Notes under the pieces: generated by a model
What the model was told of the DNA's origin: nothing
The model's database searches: none
What the model saw: only the letters and a program-made list of their open reading frames with translations
Assembly: GCA_963772965.1 (NCBI GenBank)
Contig: CAVYZU010000002.1
Location: 1,116,001-1,180,000, forward strand
DNA length: 64,000 bases
Source of the DNA: AP-15 sp963772965
Lineage (GTDB): Bacteria > Pseudomonadota > Alphaproteobacteria > ATCC43930 > CGMCC-115725
Direction of reading: 5' to 3'
In this document: piece by piece, positions 16,775 through 26,289 of the stretch
Numbering within the stretch: the stretch's first letter is position 1
Layout: the number at the start of each line of letters is the position of its first letter
Position numbers and translations under genes: made by a program

Positions 16775-16972
16775 CTAGCGGTGGTGAAGACCTGGCACTG
16801 CACTACCTTCCCCAACTGCTCCGCCGCCTCTACGTGGCTGAACCTTCCACCCGCCCAGGTGGCTGGCGAAGCGTTCGGGGTGGGTGACGCGACAGGGCAG
16901 ATAATAATTTTCTATTTCCTGTGAGATCGGCCTGATCGCATTCAAGAATGCAGGCCTAATTCGTGGAAAACT

Positions 16973-16995
16973 AGGCCCTGACAAAGGGCCTTTTT
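16973..16995 (+). terminator. Intrinsic terminator hairpin
   Basis: AGGCCCT at 16973-16979 pairs with AGGGCCT at 16985-16991, followed by TTTT. No gene is recognised just upstream, so it may end a lost gene or a small RNA. Confidence 0.7.
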
Positions 16996-17034
16996 CTGCG
17001 AAATCGAGCTGTACCCAGCTACGCTCCCTCTTTG

Positions 17035-17196
17035 ATGGAGGCGCAAAAATTCAGCGCCGTTGTCTCCATTATTCGAGACTGTTTCGGTCGCCCGTCAGAT
17101 GTTTATCTCAGAGCACTATTTGTAATCCTTGAAGGATTAATTTTCATATGCGTCCCTCTATACTTCCAATTCCGCTCCGATCAAACCAAAGCGTGA
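17035..17196 (+). CDS. Possible small membrane peptide
   Basis: A 53-codon ORF starting MEAQKFSAVVSIIRDCFGRP with a hydrophobic segment ALFVILEGLIFICVPLYF near residues 31-48. No good ribosome-binding site and no recognised family. It may be chance in this A+T-richer region. Confidence 0.15.
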   Translation: MEAQKFSAVVSIIRDCFGRPSDVYLRALFVILEGLIFICVPLYFQFRSDQTKA

Positions 17197-17473
17197 ACCA
17201 TCCCGGCCCTTCACTCTCTGTGCTTTACTCCCTGAGGTCTTCTGATTGAACGCGCCCCCATCCTTCACTCTGAAAAGTATTCGATTTTCCAGAATCGACT
17301 ATTATCGGTCTTTGGTGTGTAGGCGCCCGAGCGGAATTTCACTCGTCCGCCAGTGAGCGCAGGGGCGAAACCGCACAGCGCATTCCCGCTAACCGCCACC
17401 GATAGGTTAGACTTGGCCGCCTCTTCGTTGGGCGGTATCAGCGGCGCGGCGCCAGAGGGGGCAGGCGGGCAAG

Positions 17474-18799
17474 ATGGTTCACCCAAGCGACGCATCGGGC
17501 CGGGAGCGCCGGCACGGGCCTCACCTGCCGGGCGCCCATCTGCCGCATGGGCTCGTCACCTTTCCGCGGCGACTGTTGCCGTGGATCGAGCCTTGGTTTT
17601 TTGCCTATGCGTGCCTTGGCGTCGTACAGGGCGGAATGCTGCCGATGCTGCTGCCGCTTTCCGCCGGAGATTCGACGCATGCGGGCGCCATTGTCAGTGT
17701 GATGAACCTGGCCGGGTTGAGCTCGCCGTTCTGGGGCCATCTCGCCGACCGGCGGCGATTGCACCGTCAGGTTCTGCTGGCCGGCATGCTGGTTGCTGGT
17801 CTGGCATTGCTGCTGATGCCGGTGCAAACCGGCCTGCCGATCAAGACCGCGTTAGCCTTGATCCTTGGCCTCGGCTTCGCCGCCGCGAACACGGTGGCGA
17901 ATATGTTCATCGTCGAGGTGCGACCAAAGGAGGAATGGGACGCCCGCATCGGCGCCTTGCAGGCGTTTAGCGGGTCGGGCCAAGTCATGGGTCTGCTGCT
18001 TGCCGGCTTTATCGGTGGCCGCTTTGCGCTTGCCTTTGGGATCGGGGCGGCGCTCGTCGCCGCGGCGGTGCCGATCGCCTGGCTCACCTTGCGCGGCGTT
18101 CAGGTCGCGGTTCCACGCGCGGCAGTCGCGGCCCACCCACCACTCGGCGGGGAGGGATGGGTTGGGGCGCCACAGCGGCAGAGCCATCTTCCGACCTGGT
18201 CGGGGCTTCGTACCCTGCGGCGCGAGCTCGAACGGCCATTCGTGCGCTTGCTGATCGTGTGGTTTGTGGCTTTCGTCGCGATCAGCGCGGTGCTGACGAT
18301 GTTTCCGCTGGCGTTTATTCGGGCGTTCACCGAGTCGACGAGGGTGCCCGCCACTACCTACGCCTTCGCCGCCGCTGGTAGCCTGGGGATCTATTCATTG
18401 GCGGCGGGTCTCGCGAAACGTCGGGGCGCGCGGTTGGTATTGCGGGCGGGTTTTGCAGTGCGCACCATCGCCACCGCAATCCTGGCTGTTGCCTTCGTGT
18501 CGCGGATGGGTGGCGAGCCGCTGGCATTGGGCGGGTTTATCATCCTGGTCCTGGCCTGGCCGTTGCTGGGCGTCAGCGGTACGGCGCTCGCCGCGGAACT
18601 GGCGCCCGGCGAAAAGGGTGAGGCGCTCGGCTTGTTCAACGCCTGCTCGTCGCTGGCGGGAGCCGTTGGCGCGTTTCTCGGGGGCTCGGTCATGGCGCTC
18701 GCCGGTTACGGCGCCGTGTGCATGGCGGCGGCCGTCCTTGTCGCAATCGCGGCGGCGTGTTCGGGCATCGGAACCGTACGGTCGGTCCGGTCAGCGTGA
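17474..18799 (+). CDS. MFS transporter
   Basis: 441 residues with about 12 hydrophobic segments in two halves separated by a soluble loop (about residues 210-250). The first half has the MFS loop WGHLADRRRLHRQ (the G-x-LADR-x-x-R motif after helix 2) and the second half VSGTALAAELAPGEKGEALG. It is a likely proton-driven efflux or uptake permease in the inner membrane; substrate unknown. The first roughly 35 residues are non-hydrophobic and the true start may be later. It converges with the nucleoside transporter gene with 9 bp between stops. Confidence 0.82.
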   Translation: MVHPSDASGRERRHGPHLPGAHLPHGLVTFPRRLLPWIEPWFFAYACLGVVQGGMLPMLLPLSAGDSTHAGAIVSVMNLAGLSSPFWGHLADRRRLHRQVLLAGMLVAGLALLLMPVQTGLPIKTALALILGLGFAAANTVANMFIVEVRPKEEWDARIGALQAFSGSGQVMGLLLAGFIGGRFALAFGIGAALVAAAVPIAWLTLRGVQVAVPRAAVAAHPPLGGEGWVGAPQRQSHLPTWSGLRTLRRELERPFVRLLIVWFVAFVAISAVLTMFPLAFIRAFTESTRVPATTYAFAAAGSLGIYSLAAGLAKRRGARLVLRAGFAVRTIATAILAVAFVSRMGGEPLALGGFIILVLAWPLLGVSGTALAAELAPGEKGEALGLFNACSSLAGAVGAFLGGSVMALAGYGAVCMAAAVLVAIAAACSGIGTVRSVRSA

Positions 18800-18808
18800 G
18801 CCTGGTGG

Positions 18809-20044
18809 TCACAATAGGCCGACGACGGCGCCGCTCATGCAGGTGGCGAGCGTGCCGGAGAGGATCGAGCGCAGACCGAGGGCGACGATTTCGGCGCGGC
18901 GCTCGGGGACCATCGCCCCCATGCCGCCGATCATGATGCCGAGGCTGCCGAAATTGGCAAAGCCGCACATCGCATAAGTCATGATCAATCGCGAGCGCGG
19001 GCTCAGCGCATCGGGCGGCAAATGCGCCAGATCGACATAAGCGACGAACTCGTTGAGCACGGTTTTGGTGCCCATCAATGTCGCTGCAGCGGCGGTCTCC
19101 GGGCCGGGGATGCCGATCAGCCACATGATCGGGCGAAACGCATAGGCAAAAAGCCGCTGCAACGTCACCGGCATGCCGCCCAAATCAGGCAACAGCCCGA
19201 GGGCGGCGTTGACGAGGCTGACCATGGCAAGCGTCACGATCAACATCGCGGTGATGTTCAGCAGAAAGACGATGCCGTCGCGGGTTCCCTTGGCGATGGC
19301 ATCCATCGAGCTGACCGGCGGGTCGTCGATCATGAGTTCCGCTGCCGCCGACCGGTCGGGTTGGAACGGCACCATCAGTGCGGCGATCGCGAGCGCTGCG
19401 GGAGTGCTGATGACCGCGGCGATCAGGATGTTGCCCAGTGCGTTGGGTATGACCCTGCCGACCAGCGAGGCGTAGAGGACCATAACCGTGCCGGCGATCC
19501 CGGCCATGCCGCAGCTCATCAGCGCGAACAATTCGCCCCGCGCGAGCCGCATCAGATAGGGGCGGATCAACAACGGCGCCTCGATATGGCCGACAAAGAT
19601 ATGAACGGCCGCACCGAGGCCGAGCGGGCCGCCGACCCCAACCGCGCGCCGTAGGACCCAGGCAAAGGCTTGCACGATGCGCTGCAGTACCCCCCAGTGA
19701 AATAGCAGGGTGGCGAGCGCGCTGATCACCAGCACCAAGGGCAACGCGCGAAACGCGAAGATAAAGCTGGCGCCGGGGCGGGTCTCGGCAAACGGCAATT
19801 GGCCACCGCCCAAATAGCCAAAGACAAAACCGGTGCCGGCCTCGGTGGCGCTCTGCAAGCTTTCGACGGCGCGGTTGAGCAGCAGGAAGGCAGCGCGCGC
19901 CGGCGGGAATGACAAGAACAGCACCGCCAGTGCGAATTGCAGCAATACACCAAAAGCCACCACCCGCCATGGCACGCGGCCGCGGTCCTCGCTCAACCCC
20001 CAGGCGAGAAGCAGGATCACGGCGATGCCGAGAAGCCCGCGCAT
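18809..20044 (-). CDS. Concentrative nucleoside transporter (NupC/CNT family)
   Basis: 411 residues of the CNT family, which takes up nucleosides with protons or sodium. Family signs: GQLPFAETRPGASFIFAFRA, the VGHIEAPLLIRPYL helix hairpin, and the GTKTVLNEFVAYVDL and MCGFANFGSLGI motifs of the transport domain. Length and start (MRGLLGIAVILLLAWGLSED) match the family. It sits alone between a converging MFS gene and a divergent kinase gene. Confidence 0.92.
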   Translation of the reverse strand: MRGLLGIAVILLLAWGLSEDRGRVPWRVVAFGVLLQFALAVLFLSFPPARAAFLLLNRAVESLQSATEAGTGFVFGYLGGGQLPFAETRPGASFIFAFRALPLVLVISALATLLFHWGVLQRIVQAFAWVLRRAVGVGGPLGLGAAVHIFVGHIEAPLLIRPYLMRLARGELFALMSCGMAGIAGTVMVLYASLVGRVIPNALGNILIAAVISTPAALAIAALMVPFQPDRSAAAELMIDDPPVSSMDAIAKGTRDGIVFLLNITAMLIVTLAMVSLVNAALGLLPDLGGMPVTLQRLFAYAFRPIMWLIGIPGPETAAAATLMGTKTVLNEFVAYVDLAHLPPDALSPRSRLIMTYAMCGFANFGSLGIMIGGMGAMVPERRAEIVALGLRSILSGTLATCMSGAVVGLL

Positions 20045-20326
20045 TCAACAATCAGACAATGGCTTTGGCGGATTTGGCGAATGAAGATAACCGGGATTGC
20101 TCGACCCCCTGCGGCCATTGGCAGCGGGAAGGCCGCAAGTTTGGCATCCGCGATATTCCCAGTGGGAGGGCTCCTGCAAGGAAGACGAGCAAAATTACCG
20201 GCAGGCGACGCGTGACGAATTTGCATCTCGGCTGTTTTAAAACAAAAATGATGCGGAATGGGGATGATACTTCGGTTGCCGAACCTCGCCGTCGATTGTA
20301 ATTTTGAAACCTAGGAAGCGAAAAAA

Positions 20327-22303
20327 GTGTTCATAGCGCTGCCGATAGGCAGAGAGAGCAGCGTGCCAAAACATTTGATGTCAAACTGGGGCCGACGAAT
20401 AAACGTGAAGAGCGAGCGTTTTCAACTGCTTGTTCAAGAAGTTACGGATTACGCCATCTATATGCTCGACCCCGATGGGACGGTTGCAAGCTGGAATGCC
20501 GGCGCCGAGCGGCTGAAGGGCTACACCCAGCAAGAAGTCATCGGGCATCATTTTTCGCAGTTCTTTACCGCCGAGGACCGCGCCAAAAACAAGCCCGCCG
20601 AGGCCATCAAAATCGCGACAGAAACCGGCCGATGGGAAGACGAAGGCTGGCGGATACGCAAGGATGGCAGCCGATTTTGGGCGCTCGCGGTGCTCGATGC
20701 GGTTCGCGACCGCGATGGTGAGCTGATCGGATTTGCCAAGATCGCCCGCGACATGACCGAACGGCGCTTGGCGCAGCAGGCGCTGGCGGACAGCGAACGC
20801 CGGCTGCGCCTGCTGATTTCGAGCGTCGTTGACTACGCGCTGTTCACGCTCGACCTGCAGGGCAACATCCAGACCTGGAACCCGGGGGCCGAACGGCTCA
20901 AGGGCTACACCGCCGGTGAAATCATCGGAAAACACTTCTCGATCTTTTACACGGCGCAAGCGCGAGCAAACGGCGAACCGGCGGCAGTGCTGGGCAAGGC
21001 CGCCGCAGAGGGCCGGTTCGAGGGCGAAGGCTGGCGGGTGCGCAAGGACGGCACCCGCTTTTGGGCCAACGTCGTTATCGACGCGATCAGGGACGAGAAC
21101 GACGAGCTCGTCGGCTTTACCAAGATCACCCGCGACATCACCGAACGGCGAGCCTTGGAGCAGGCCAAGGAACAGCTCTACCAAGCCCAAAAAATGGAAA
21201 CGGTGGGGCAGCTGACCGGTGGCGTCGCGCACGATTTCAACAACTTGCTGACCGCGGTCAGCGGCAGCCATGCGCTGTTGCGGCAGATGGTCAGCGATCC
21301 GCGCGCCCAGCGGCTTCTCGATACGGCCGAACGAGCGGTGGCGCGGGGCGCGAAACTGACCCAGCAGCTTCTGGCGTTTTCGCGACAGCATCGTCTACAG
21401 CCGGAAAAGGCAAACGCCAACGAGTTGATCACCGCATTCGAAGGCTTGCTGCATCACGCGACCGCTGAAAACATCGAAGTCCGACTGAACCTTGATCCGC
21501 AGCTGTGGGTTTCGAGCATCGATCAAACTCAGTTCCAGTCAGCTCTGTTGAATTTGATCGTCAACGCTCGCGACGCCATGGAAGAGACCGGAGGCACGGT
21601 CACAATCGAGACCCGGAACTGCGAAATAGATGAAGATCGCGCCCGGTCGTTGGGCGAGATCCCGGCCGGCGCCTATGTCATGATTGCGGTCCACGACAAT
21701 GGCGCTGGGATGCCGCCCGAGATCAAGGCCAGGGCGATCGAACCATTTTACACGACCAAGCAGCCGGGTAAGGGAAGCGGTCTCGGTCTAAGCCAAGTCT
21801 ATGGCTTCTTGCGCCAATCGAACGGTCAGATAGAGATCGAAAGCGCCCTCGGCCAGGGGACGACCGTGCGAATGCTTCTCCCAAAACTCGCGGACCAGGA
21901 CGGTGAGTCCGAGGAGATAGGCGGCGCGCGGCGGAATGGGACGGTGCTGATCACCGAGGATGATCCGGATGTTTTGACCGTCGCTGTCGAGACATTGCGG
22001 GCGCTTGGCTATGAGGTCTATTCCGCCGCCAACGCTTCGGAGGCAATGACGATTTTGCGCCGCGACACGCCGATAGACGTCCTTTTTACCGACATCGTCA
22101 TGCCGAATGGGATGAACGGCATCGAGCTGGCGCGAAAGGCGAAACAGTTGCGGCCCGAAATTCGCGTGCTGCTGGCGTCGGGCTACTCCCGTCCGGGGGA
22201 CGAGATCGAATCCGACGCCAAATTCATTCCGAAGCCCTACCAAATGCCCGAGTTGGCCCGGCAGCTCGAGACAATGATCACCCCGCCGCCGCAAGCGGCC
22301 TAA
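20327..22303 (+). CDS. PAS-domain hybrid sensor histidine kinase
   Basis: 658 residues, no membrane segment, so cytosolic. Two PAS domains (about 30-145 and 155-275), each with the WNAGAERLKGYT/WNPGAERLKGYT motif and a C-terminal DMTERR/DITERR end. Then HisKA with the phospho-acceptor in GGVAHDFNNLL, HATPase (VHDNGAGMPPE, GKGSGLGLSQVYGF) and a receiver domain with Asp in LFTDIVMPNGMNG. This is the HWE-neighbour type common in alphaproteobacteria. The GTG at 20327 has an AGGAAG site. Ligand and target are unknown; no dedicated regulator adjoins it. Confidence 0.9.
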   Translation: MFIALPIGRESSVPKHLMSNWGRRINVKSERFQLLVQEVTDYAIYMLDPDGTVASWNAGAERLKGYTQQEVIGHHFSQFFTAEDRAKNKPAEAIKIATETGRWEDEGWRIRKDGSRFWALAVLDAVRDRDGELIGFAKIARDMTERRLAQQALADSERRLRLLISSVVDYALFTLDLQGNIQTWNPGAERLKGYTAGEIIGKHFSIFYTAQARANGEPAAVLGKAAAEGRFEGEGWRVRKDGTRFWANVVIDAIRDENDELVGFTKITRDITERRALEQAKEQLYQAQKMETVGQLTGGVAHDFNNLLTAVSGSHALLRQMVSDPRAQRLLDTAERAVARGAKLTQQLLAFSRQHRLQPEKANANELITAFEGLLHHATAENIEVRLNLDPQLWVSSIDQTQFQSALLNLIVNARDAMEETGGTVTIETRNCEIDEDRARSLGEIPAGAYVMIAVHDNGAGMPPEIKARAIEPFYTTKQPGKGSGLGLSQVYGFLRQSNGQIEIESALGQGTTVRMLLPKLADQDGESEEIGGARRNGTVLITEDDPDVLTVAVETLRALGYEVYSAANASEAMTILRRDTPIDVLFTDIVMPNGMNGIELARKAKQLRPEIRVLLASGYSRPGDEIESDAKFIPKPYQMPELARQLETMITPPPQAA

Positions 22304-22313
22304 GGCACACGCT

Positions 22314-23351
22314 TTATTCGACCGGCGCCCACAATACGTCTTCGATAAAGTCGGCGCCGGTCGCGAGCATGACGAGGCGATCAAAACCAAGAGCAATGCC
22401 GGCTGACGGCGGTAGGCCGGATTCGAGAGCGGCCAGGAAACCCTCGTCGATTGGATAGGTTTCACCGTAAAGCGCTTGTTTTCTCGCCTGGTCAGCAAGG
22501 AAGCGGGCGCGCTGCTCGGCGGCGTCGGTCAATTCGCCAAAAGCGTTGGCGAGTTCGAGACCGCAAACATAGAGCTCAAAGCGCTCGGCCAAGCGGGGAT
22601 CAGCGGGATTGCGGCGCGATAAGGCCGCCATGGATATTGGAAAATCGTACAGGATCGCGGGCGCGCCGATGCCGAGATAGGGCTCGATCCGGTCGAGAAA
22701 AATGCGGAAATAGAGCGCTTCCCAATCGTCGCCGGGGTGGGGCTCGATGCCGATGCGGCGCGCCGCGGCGGCGAGCAACGCCAGATCGGGGGCCGCCGGA
22801 TCTGGCGCCGTCGCCAGAATGTCGATCCCGCAATAGCGATGGAACGCCTCGGCAATGCTGACCTCGTCCCAAGGCTGGCGCGCATCCGCGTTATGGCCAT
22901 GCCAGGTCAGCGACGCAGCGCCCGCCGCCGCCTGAGCGGCGCGCAAGAGCGCGACGCAGTCGGGAAGCAAATCGCGCCACGAAGCGCCCGCGCGATACCA
23001 TTCGAGCATCGAAAATTCGGGATGATGGGTGGCGCCGCGCTCGCCGTCGCGGAACACATGGGCTAGCTGCCAGATCCGCGGCATGCCGGCCGCCAACAGC
23101 TTTTTCATCGCAAATTCCGGCGAGGTGTGCAGGTAGCGCCGCACCGCCCGGCCGTCGCGCGGATCGTGCAGATCGGTGGCAAAAGCGCGCAAATGCGGCT
23201 CGAGGCCGGGGCTAACCTGCAAAGCCGGGGTATCGACTTCGACAAAGCCCTGCTGCGCGAAAAACGTTCGCACTGTCGCTAATATGCGCCCGCGCTTTTC
23301 GAGCCGCCCGCGACGCCGGGCAAAGCCCTCCGGCCGCCACCATTGCTCCAT
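22314..23351 (-). CDS. epmA: EF-P--lysine ligase, EpmA/GenX/PoxA type
   Basis: 345 residues, homologous to the catalytic core of class II lysyl-tRNA synthetase without the anticodon domain. It attaches a lysyl group to the conserved Lys of elongation factor P. Motifs: VDTPALQVSPGLEPHL, RRYLHTSPEFAMKKLL, FRDGERGATHHPEFSMLEWY (motif 2) and GIALGFDRLVML (motif 3). It is divergent from efp with 91 bp between starts, which supports the pairing. No epmB is seen in the window. Confidence 0.95.
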   Translation of the reverse strand: MEQWWRPEGFARRRGRLEKRGRILATVRTFFAQQGFVEVDTPALQVSPGLEPHLRAFATDLHDPRDGRAVRRYLHTSPEFAMKKLLAAGMPRIWQLAHVFRDGERGATHHPEFSMLEWYRAGASWRDLLPDCVALLRAAQAAAGAASLTWHGHNADARQPWDEVSIAEAFHRYCGIDILATAPDPAAPDLALLAAAARRIGIEPHPGDDWEALYFRIFLDRIEPYLGIGAPAILYDFPISMAALSRRNPADPRLAERFELYVCGLELANAFGELTDAAEQRARFLADQARKQALYGETYPIDEGFLAALESGLPPSAGIALGFDRLVMLATGADFIEDVLWAPVE

Positions 23352-23368
23352 CGGCTCGGCACTCCGTC

Positions 23369-23396
23369 TTGTCGAAGGGTGAGCCCGTGCTAATGT
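23369..23396 (+). promoter_or_regulatory. Possible promoter of efp
   Basis: TTGTCG at 23369-23374 and TAATGT at 23391-23396 with a 16-base spacer, 47 bases before the efp ATG, in the gap between divergent epmA and efp. Confidence 0.4.
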
Positions 23397-23442
23397 CTGG
23401 AAATCAGGCGCGCCGATTGCGCCTCACCGGGATTCCGAACTC

Positions 23443-24009
23443 ATGAAGATCAGTGCGATCGATATCAAGCCGGGCAATGTCCTGGAACATCAAGGGAAAC
23501 TCTGGATTGTCCTAAAGCGCGATTTTGTCCAGCCCGGCAAGGGCGGTGCCTTTGCTCAGGTCGAGATGCGCGATCTGCGCAGCGGGATCAAGCTCAACGA
23601 TCGCTTCCGCACTCAGGAAACGGTCGAGCGCGTACGCCTCGACGAACTGGAAATGCAATACCTTTATACCGAGGGCGGCCAGGCAACCTTTATGGACAAT
23701 GACAGTTTTGAGCAGGTGACGATCCCGACCGAGACGATCGGCGAACCGGCCGATTTTCTTCGCGACGGCATGGTCTGCAAGGTCATGCTGTACGAGGGCA
23801 CACCGCTCTCGGTTGAATTGCCGCAATCGGTGACGATGGAGGTGGTTGAGGCCGATCCAGTAGTGCGCGGTCAGACTGCGTCATCATCCTACAAGCCGGG
23901 CAAGCTCGAAAACGGCCGTCGCGTGATGATCCCGCCCTATATCGAGGCCGGCACCCGGATCGTCGTTAATACCGCCGATGGCAGCTATATGGAGCGGGCG
24001 AAAGACTGA
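23443..24009 (+). CDS. efp: Elongation factor P
   Basis: 188 residues, full length. It resolves ribosome stalling at consecutive prolines. KOW-like N-terminal domain MKISAIDIKPGNVLEHQGKL, and the tip loop PGKGGAF with the modifiable Lys at residue 33, consistent with an EpmA-modified type. The C-terminal OB domains end with NTADGSYMERAKD. The next gene starts 26 bp downstream and is probably cotranscribed. Confidence 0.97.
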   Translation: MKISAIDIKPGNVLEHQGKLWIVLKRDFVQPGKGGAFAQVEMRDLRSGIKLNDRFRTQETVERVRLDELEMQYLYTEGGQATFMDNDSFEQVTIPTETIGEPADFLRDGMVCKVMLYEGTPLSVELPQSVTMEVVEADPVVRGQTASSSYKPGKLENGRRVMIPPYIEAGTRIVVNTADGSYMERAKD

Positions 24010-24035
24010 GCGGCGATCGGGCCGGAGCCGCGGCG

Positions 24036-24875
24036 ATGGCCTTGCGATCCCCCGTCCTCAACGTCATGGCGAACGCCGCGCTAAAGGCGGCGCGCGGGCT
24101 GCTGCGCGACTTTGGCGAGGTCGAGCAATTGCAAGTATCGGTCAAGGGACCCGGCGATTTCGTCTCGACCGCTGATCTCAAAGCCGAGCGGACGCTCAAA
24201 AACGAGTTGACCCGCGCGCGCCCCGGCTATGGACTATTATTTGAGGAAGGCGGCGCCGAAGCGGGCACCGACCCGCGGCATCGCTGGATTGTCGACCCGC
24301 TCGACGGCACGACCAATTTCCTGCACGGCATCCCGCATTTCGCGATATCGATCGCGCTTGAACGCGATGGCGAGATCGTCGCCGGGCTGATCTACGACCC
24401 GGTGCGCGACGAGATGTATTCGGCCGAAAAGGGGCTTGGCGCTTTTGTCAACGATCGGCGGTTGCGGGTTTCGGCGCGGCGGCAACTCGCCGATGCGGTC
24501 ATCGGCACCGGAATGCCGTTCGGCAACCGCGGCGATCAGCCGACCTATCTCGCGACCCTGGCGGCGGTAATGGCGGGAACCAGCGGGGTGCGCCGCATGG
24601 GCGCCGCAGCACTCGACCTTGCCTATGTCGCCGCCGGCCGCTTTGACGGGTTCTGGGAATTCCGGTTGTCGCCCTGGGACATCGCCGCAGGGCTCTTGCT
24701 GGTACGCGAGGCCGGCGGTTATGTCAGCGATTTGTCGGGCGGCCAAAACATGATGAAAACGGGCGATGTGCTTGTCGCCAATGACCATCTGCATCTGCCA
24801 TTGGCGGCGCTGCTGCGCGAGCCGCTACGCTCCGGCCGGCCGCCCTCTCCGGCCGGTTCTCGCAAGGAAAGGTAG
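24036..24875 (+). CDS. Inositol monophosphatase family protein
   Basis: 279 residues, Mg-dependent phosphatase fold. GDFVSTADLKAE, FEEGGAE (metal ligand Glu), DPLDGTTNF at 87-95, and WDIAAGLLLVREAGG carrying the last Asp. Likely substrates are inositol monophosphate or related sugar phosphates; SuhB-like moonlighting in rRNA transcription is possible but not shown by sequence. The final 20 residues are low-complexity. It follows efp in an order often seen in alphaproteobacteria. Confidence 0.9.
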   Translation: MALRSPVLNVMANAALKAARGLLRDFGEVEQLQVSVKGPGDFVSTADLKAERTLKNELTRARPGYGLLFEEGGAEAGTDPRHRWIVDPLDGTTNFLHGIPHFAISIALERDGEIVAGLIYDPVRDEMYSAEKGLGAFVNDRRLRVSARRQLADAVIGTGMPFGNRGDQPTYLATLAAVMAGTSGVRRMGAAALDLAYVAAGRFDGFWEFRLSPWDIAAGLLLVREAGGYVSDLSGGQNMMKTGDVLVANDHLHLPLAALLREPLRSGRPPSPAGSRKER

Positions 24876-25127
24876 AGCGGTTCTATCCCTGCTCGCGTTG
24901 ATTTTGTTGTACTCGGCACGGCCACTGCGCTAGAGTTAAAACTACTTGATGATGTCTCGGGCGCCGCACATTGCGGGTTTTGGGGGCGACGAGGCGCGGG
25001 GTGAGATTAGGCATGCATATCGGGCTCGACCGGAAGCGGCGGCGACCGGCGGCATTGCGCCCAATTCAGCAACAGTGATACCACAACCAGCCATATTTCC
25101 GATCGGCGTCTGCCGCGAACGGCCGCG

Positions 25128-26286
25128 ATGAATCGACAGCGTCGTTTTCTGATCCGCATGACGTTGTTTCTGGTGCTTATCGCGGCATTGGCAGCAGCGC
25201 TCGGCAAATCGCTGTCCACCGCCTTTATGGGCAACCCGGCGGTCAACGGGGTCATTCTCGGCATCCTGGTGGCGGGGATTGCCTACATTTTTCGCCAGGT
25301 CTTGATGCTTGAACCTGAGATCGAGTGGATCGAAGGTTTCCGCCAGCAGCAAGCGGGAGGCGAGGAGCTGTTAGCTGGCCGCGGTGGCGAACCGCGGCTG
25401 CTCGCACCGATGGCGCGGATGCTCGGAGCACGGGCAGGCGGGCGGGTGAGTCTGTCGACGAGCTCGTTGCAGACCCTGCTCGACGGCATCGGCTCACGCC
25501 TCAATGAAACCCGCGAGACCTCGCGATACCTGATCGGGGTTTTGATTTTTCTCGGCCTGCTTGGCACCTTTTACGGGCTTTTGGAGACGGTGCGGTCGGT
25601 CGGCGGGGTGATTGGCGGGCTCAGCATCGGCGGCGGCGATCCCGCAAGTGCCTTTAACAATCTGAAACAAGGTCTCGAATTCGCCGCTGGCAGGAATGGC
25701 GACAGCGTTCAGCGCGTCGTTGTTTGGGCTAGCCGGCAGCCTGGTCTTGGGTTTTCTCGATTTGCAGGCGGGGCAAGCGCAAAACCGCTTTTACAACGAT
25801 CTCGAAGAATGGCTGTCGAGCTTTACCCGGCTGTCGGGCGGGGCATTGGGCGATGGCGGCGATGCGCCGATTCCGGTGTATATCCAGGCCTTGCTCGAAC
25901 AAACCGCCGATAGTCTGGAGAATTTGCAGCGCATTCTCGCACGTGGCGAGGAGAGCCGGATCGGCGCCAATTCGACATTGGCGGCGTTGACCGACCGGCT
26001 CGGCATCCTCGGCGAGCAGATGAAAGCCGGCCAGATGCTGATGCTGCGGCTTGCTGAAAACCAGCTGGAGCTAAAACCGGTTCTCTCGCGTCTCGCCGAT
26101 CTTGCCGACAGCTCGACCGGTAATGACGACGCGCTGCGCAACCATCTGCGCAATATCGAAGCCTATACCGCCCGGCTGATCGAGGACACAGCGCAAGGCC
26201 GCGCTCAGAGTGTGCAGGAATTGCGCGGCGACATCCGCGTCTTGGCGCGCACCATTGCCGCCTTGGCTGAAGAAGGCCGGCGCTGA
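25128..26286 (+). CDS. MotA/TolQ/ExbB-type membrane protein, frameshifted
   Basis: Read as one gene of about 385 residues. Frame one carries TM helices near 10-27, 40-58 and 135-155 (RYLIGVLIFLGLLGTFYGLL) and reaches NNLKQGLE. The family then requires PLAGMATAFSASLFGLAGSL, which lies one frame over; deleting one base near 25680 joins them. The C-terminal part (to 26286) is a soluble coiled-coil tail. With the next gene it forms a MotAB/ExbBD-like proton-driven stator pair of unknown job in the cell envelope. The downstream frame has its own ATG at 25696. The indel may be an assembly error. Confidence 0.78.
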
Positions 26287-26289
26287 AAC

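Larger units (their letters stand above)
16779..17473. other. Intergenic region between the island and the MFS gene
   Basis: No family-level gene. The stretch is A+T-richer than its surroundings. It contains one clear intrinsic terminator (16973-16995) and one 53-codon ORF with a hydrophobic centre (17035-17196). The first 80 bases continue the sequence interrupted by IS630 copy 2 at 14798. Confidence 0.5.

Noticed and set aside
17353..17970. 205-codon ORF overlapping the start of the MFS gene
   Set aside because: Out of frame with the clear transporter and without any domain.
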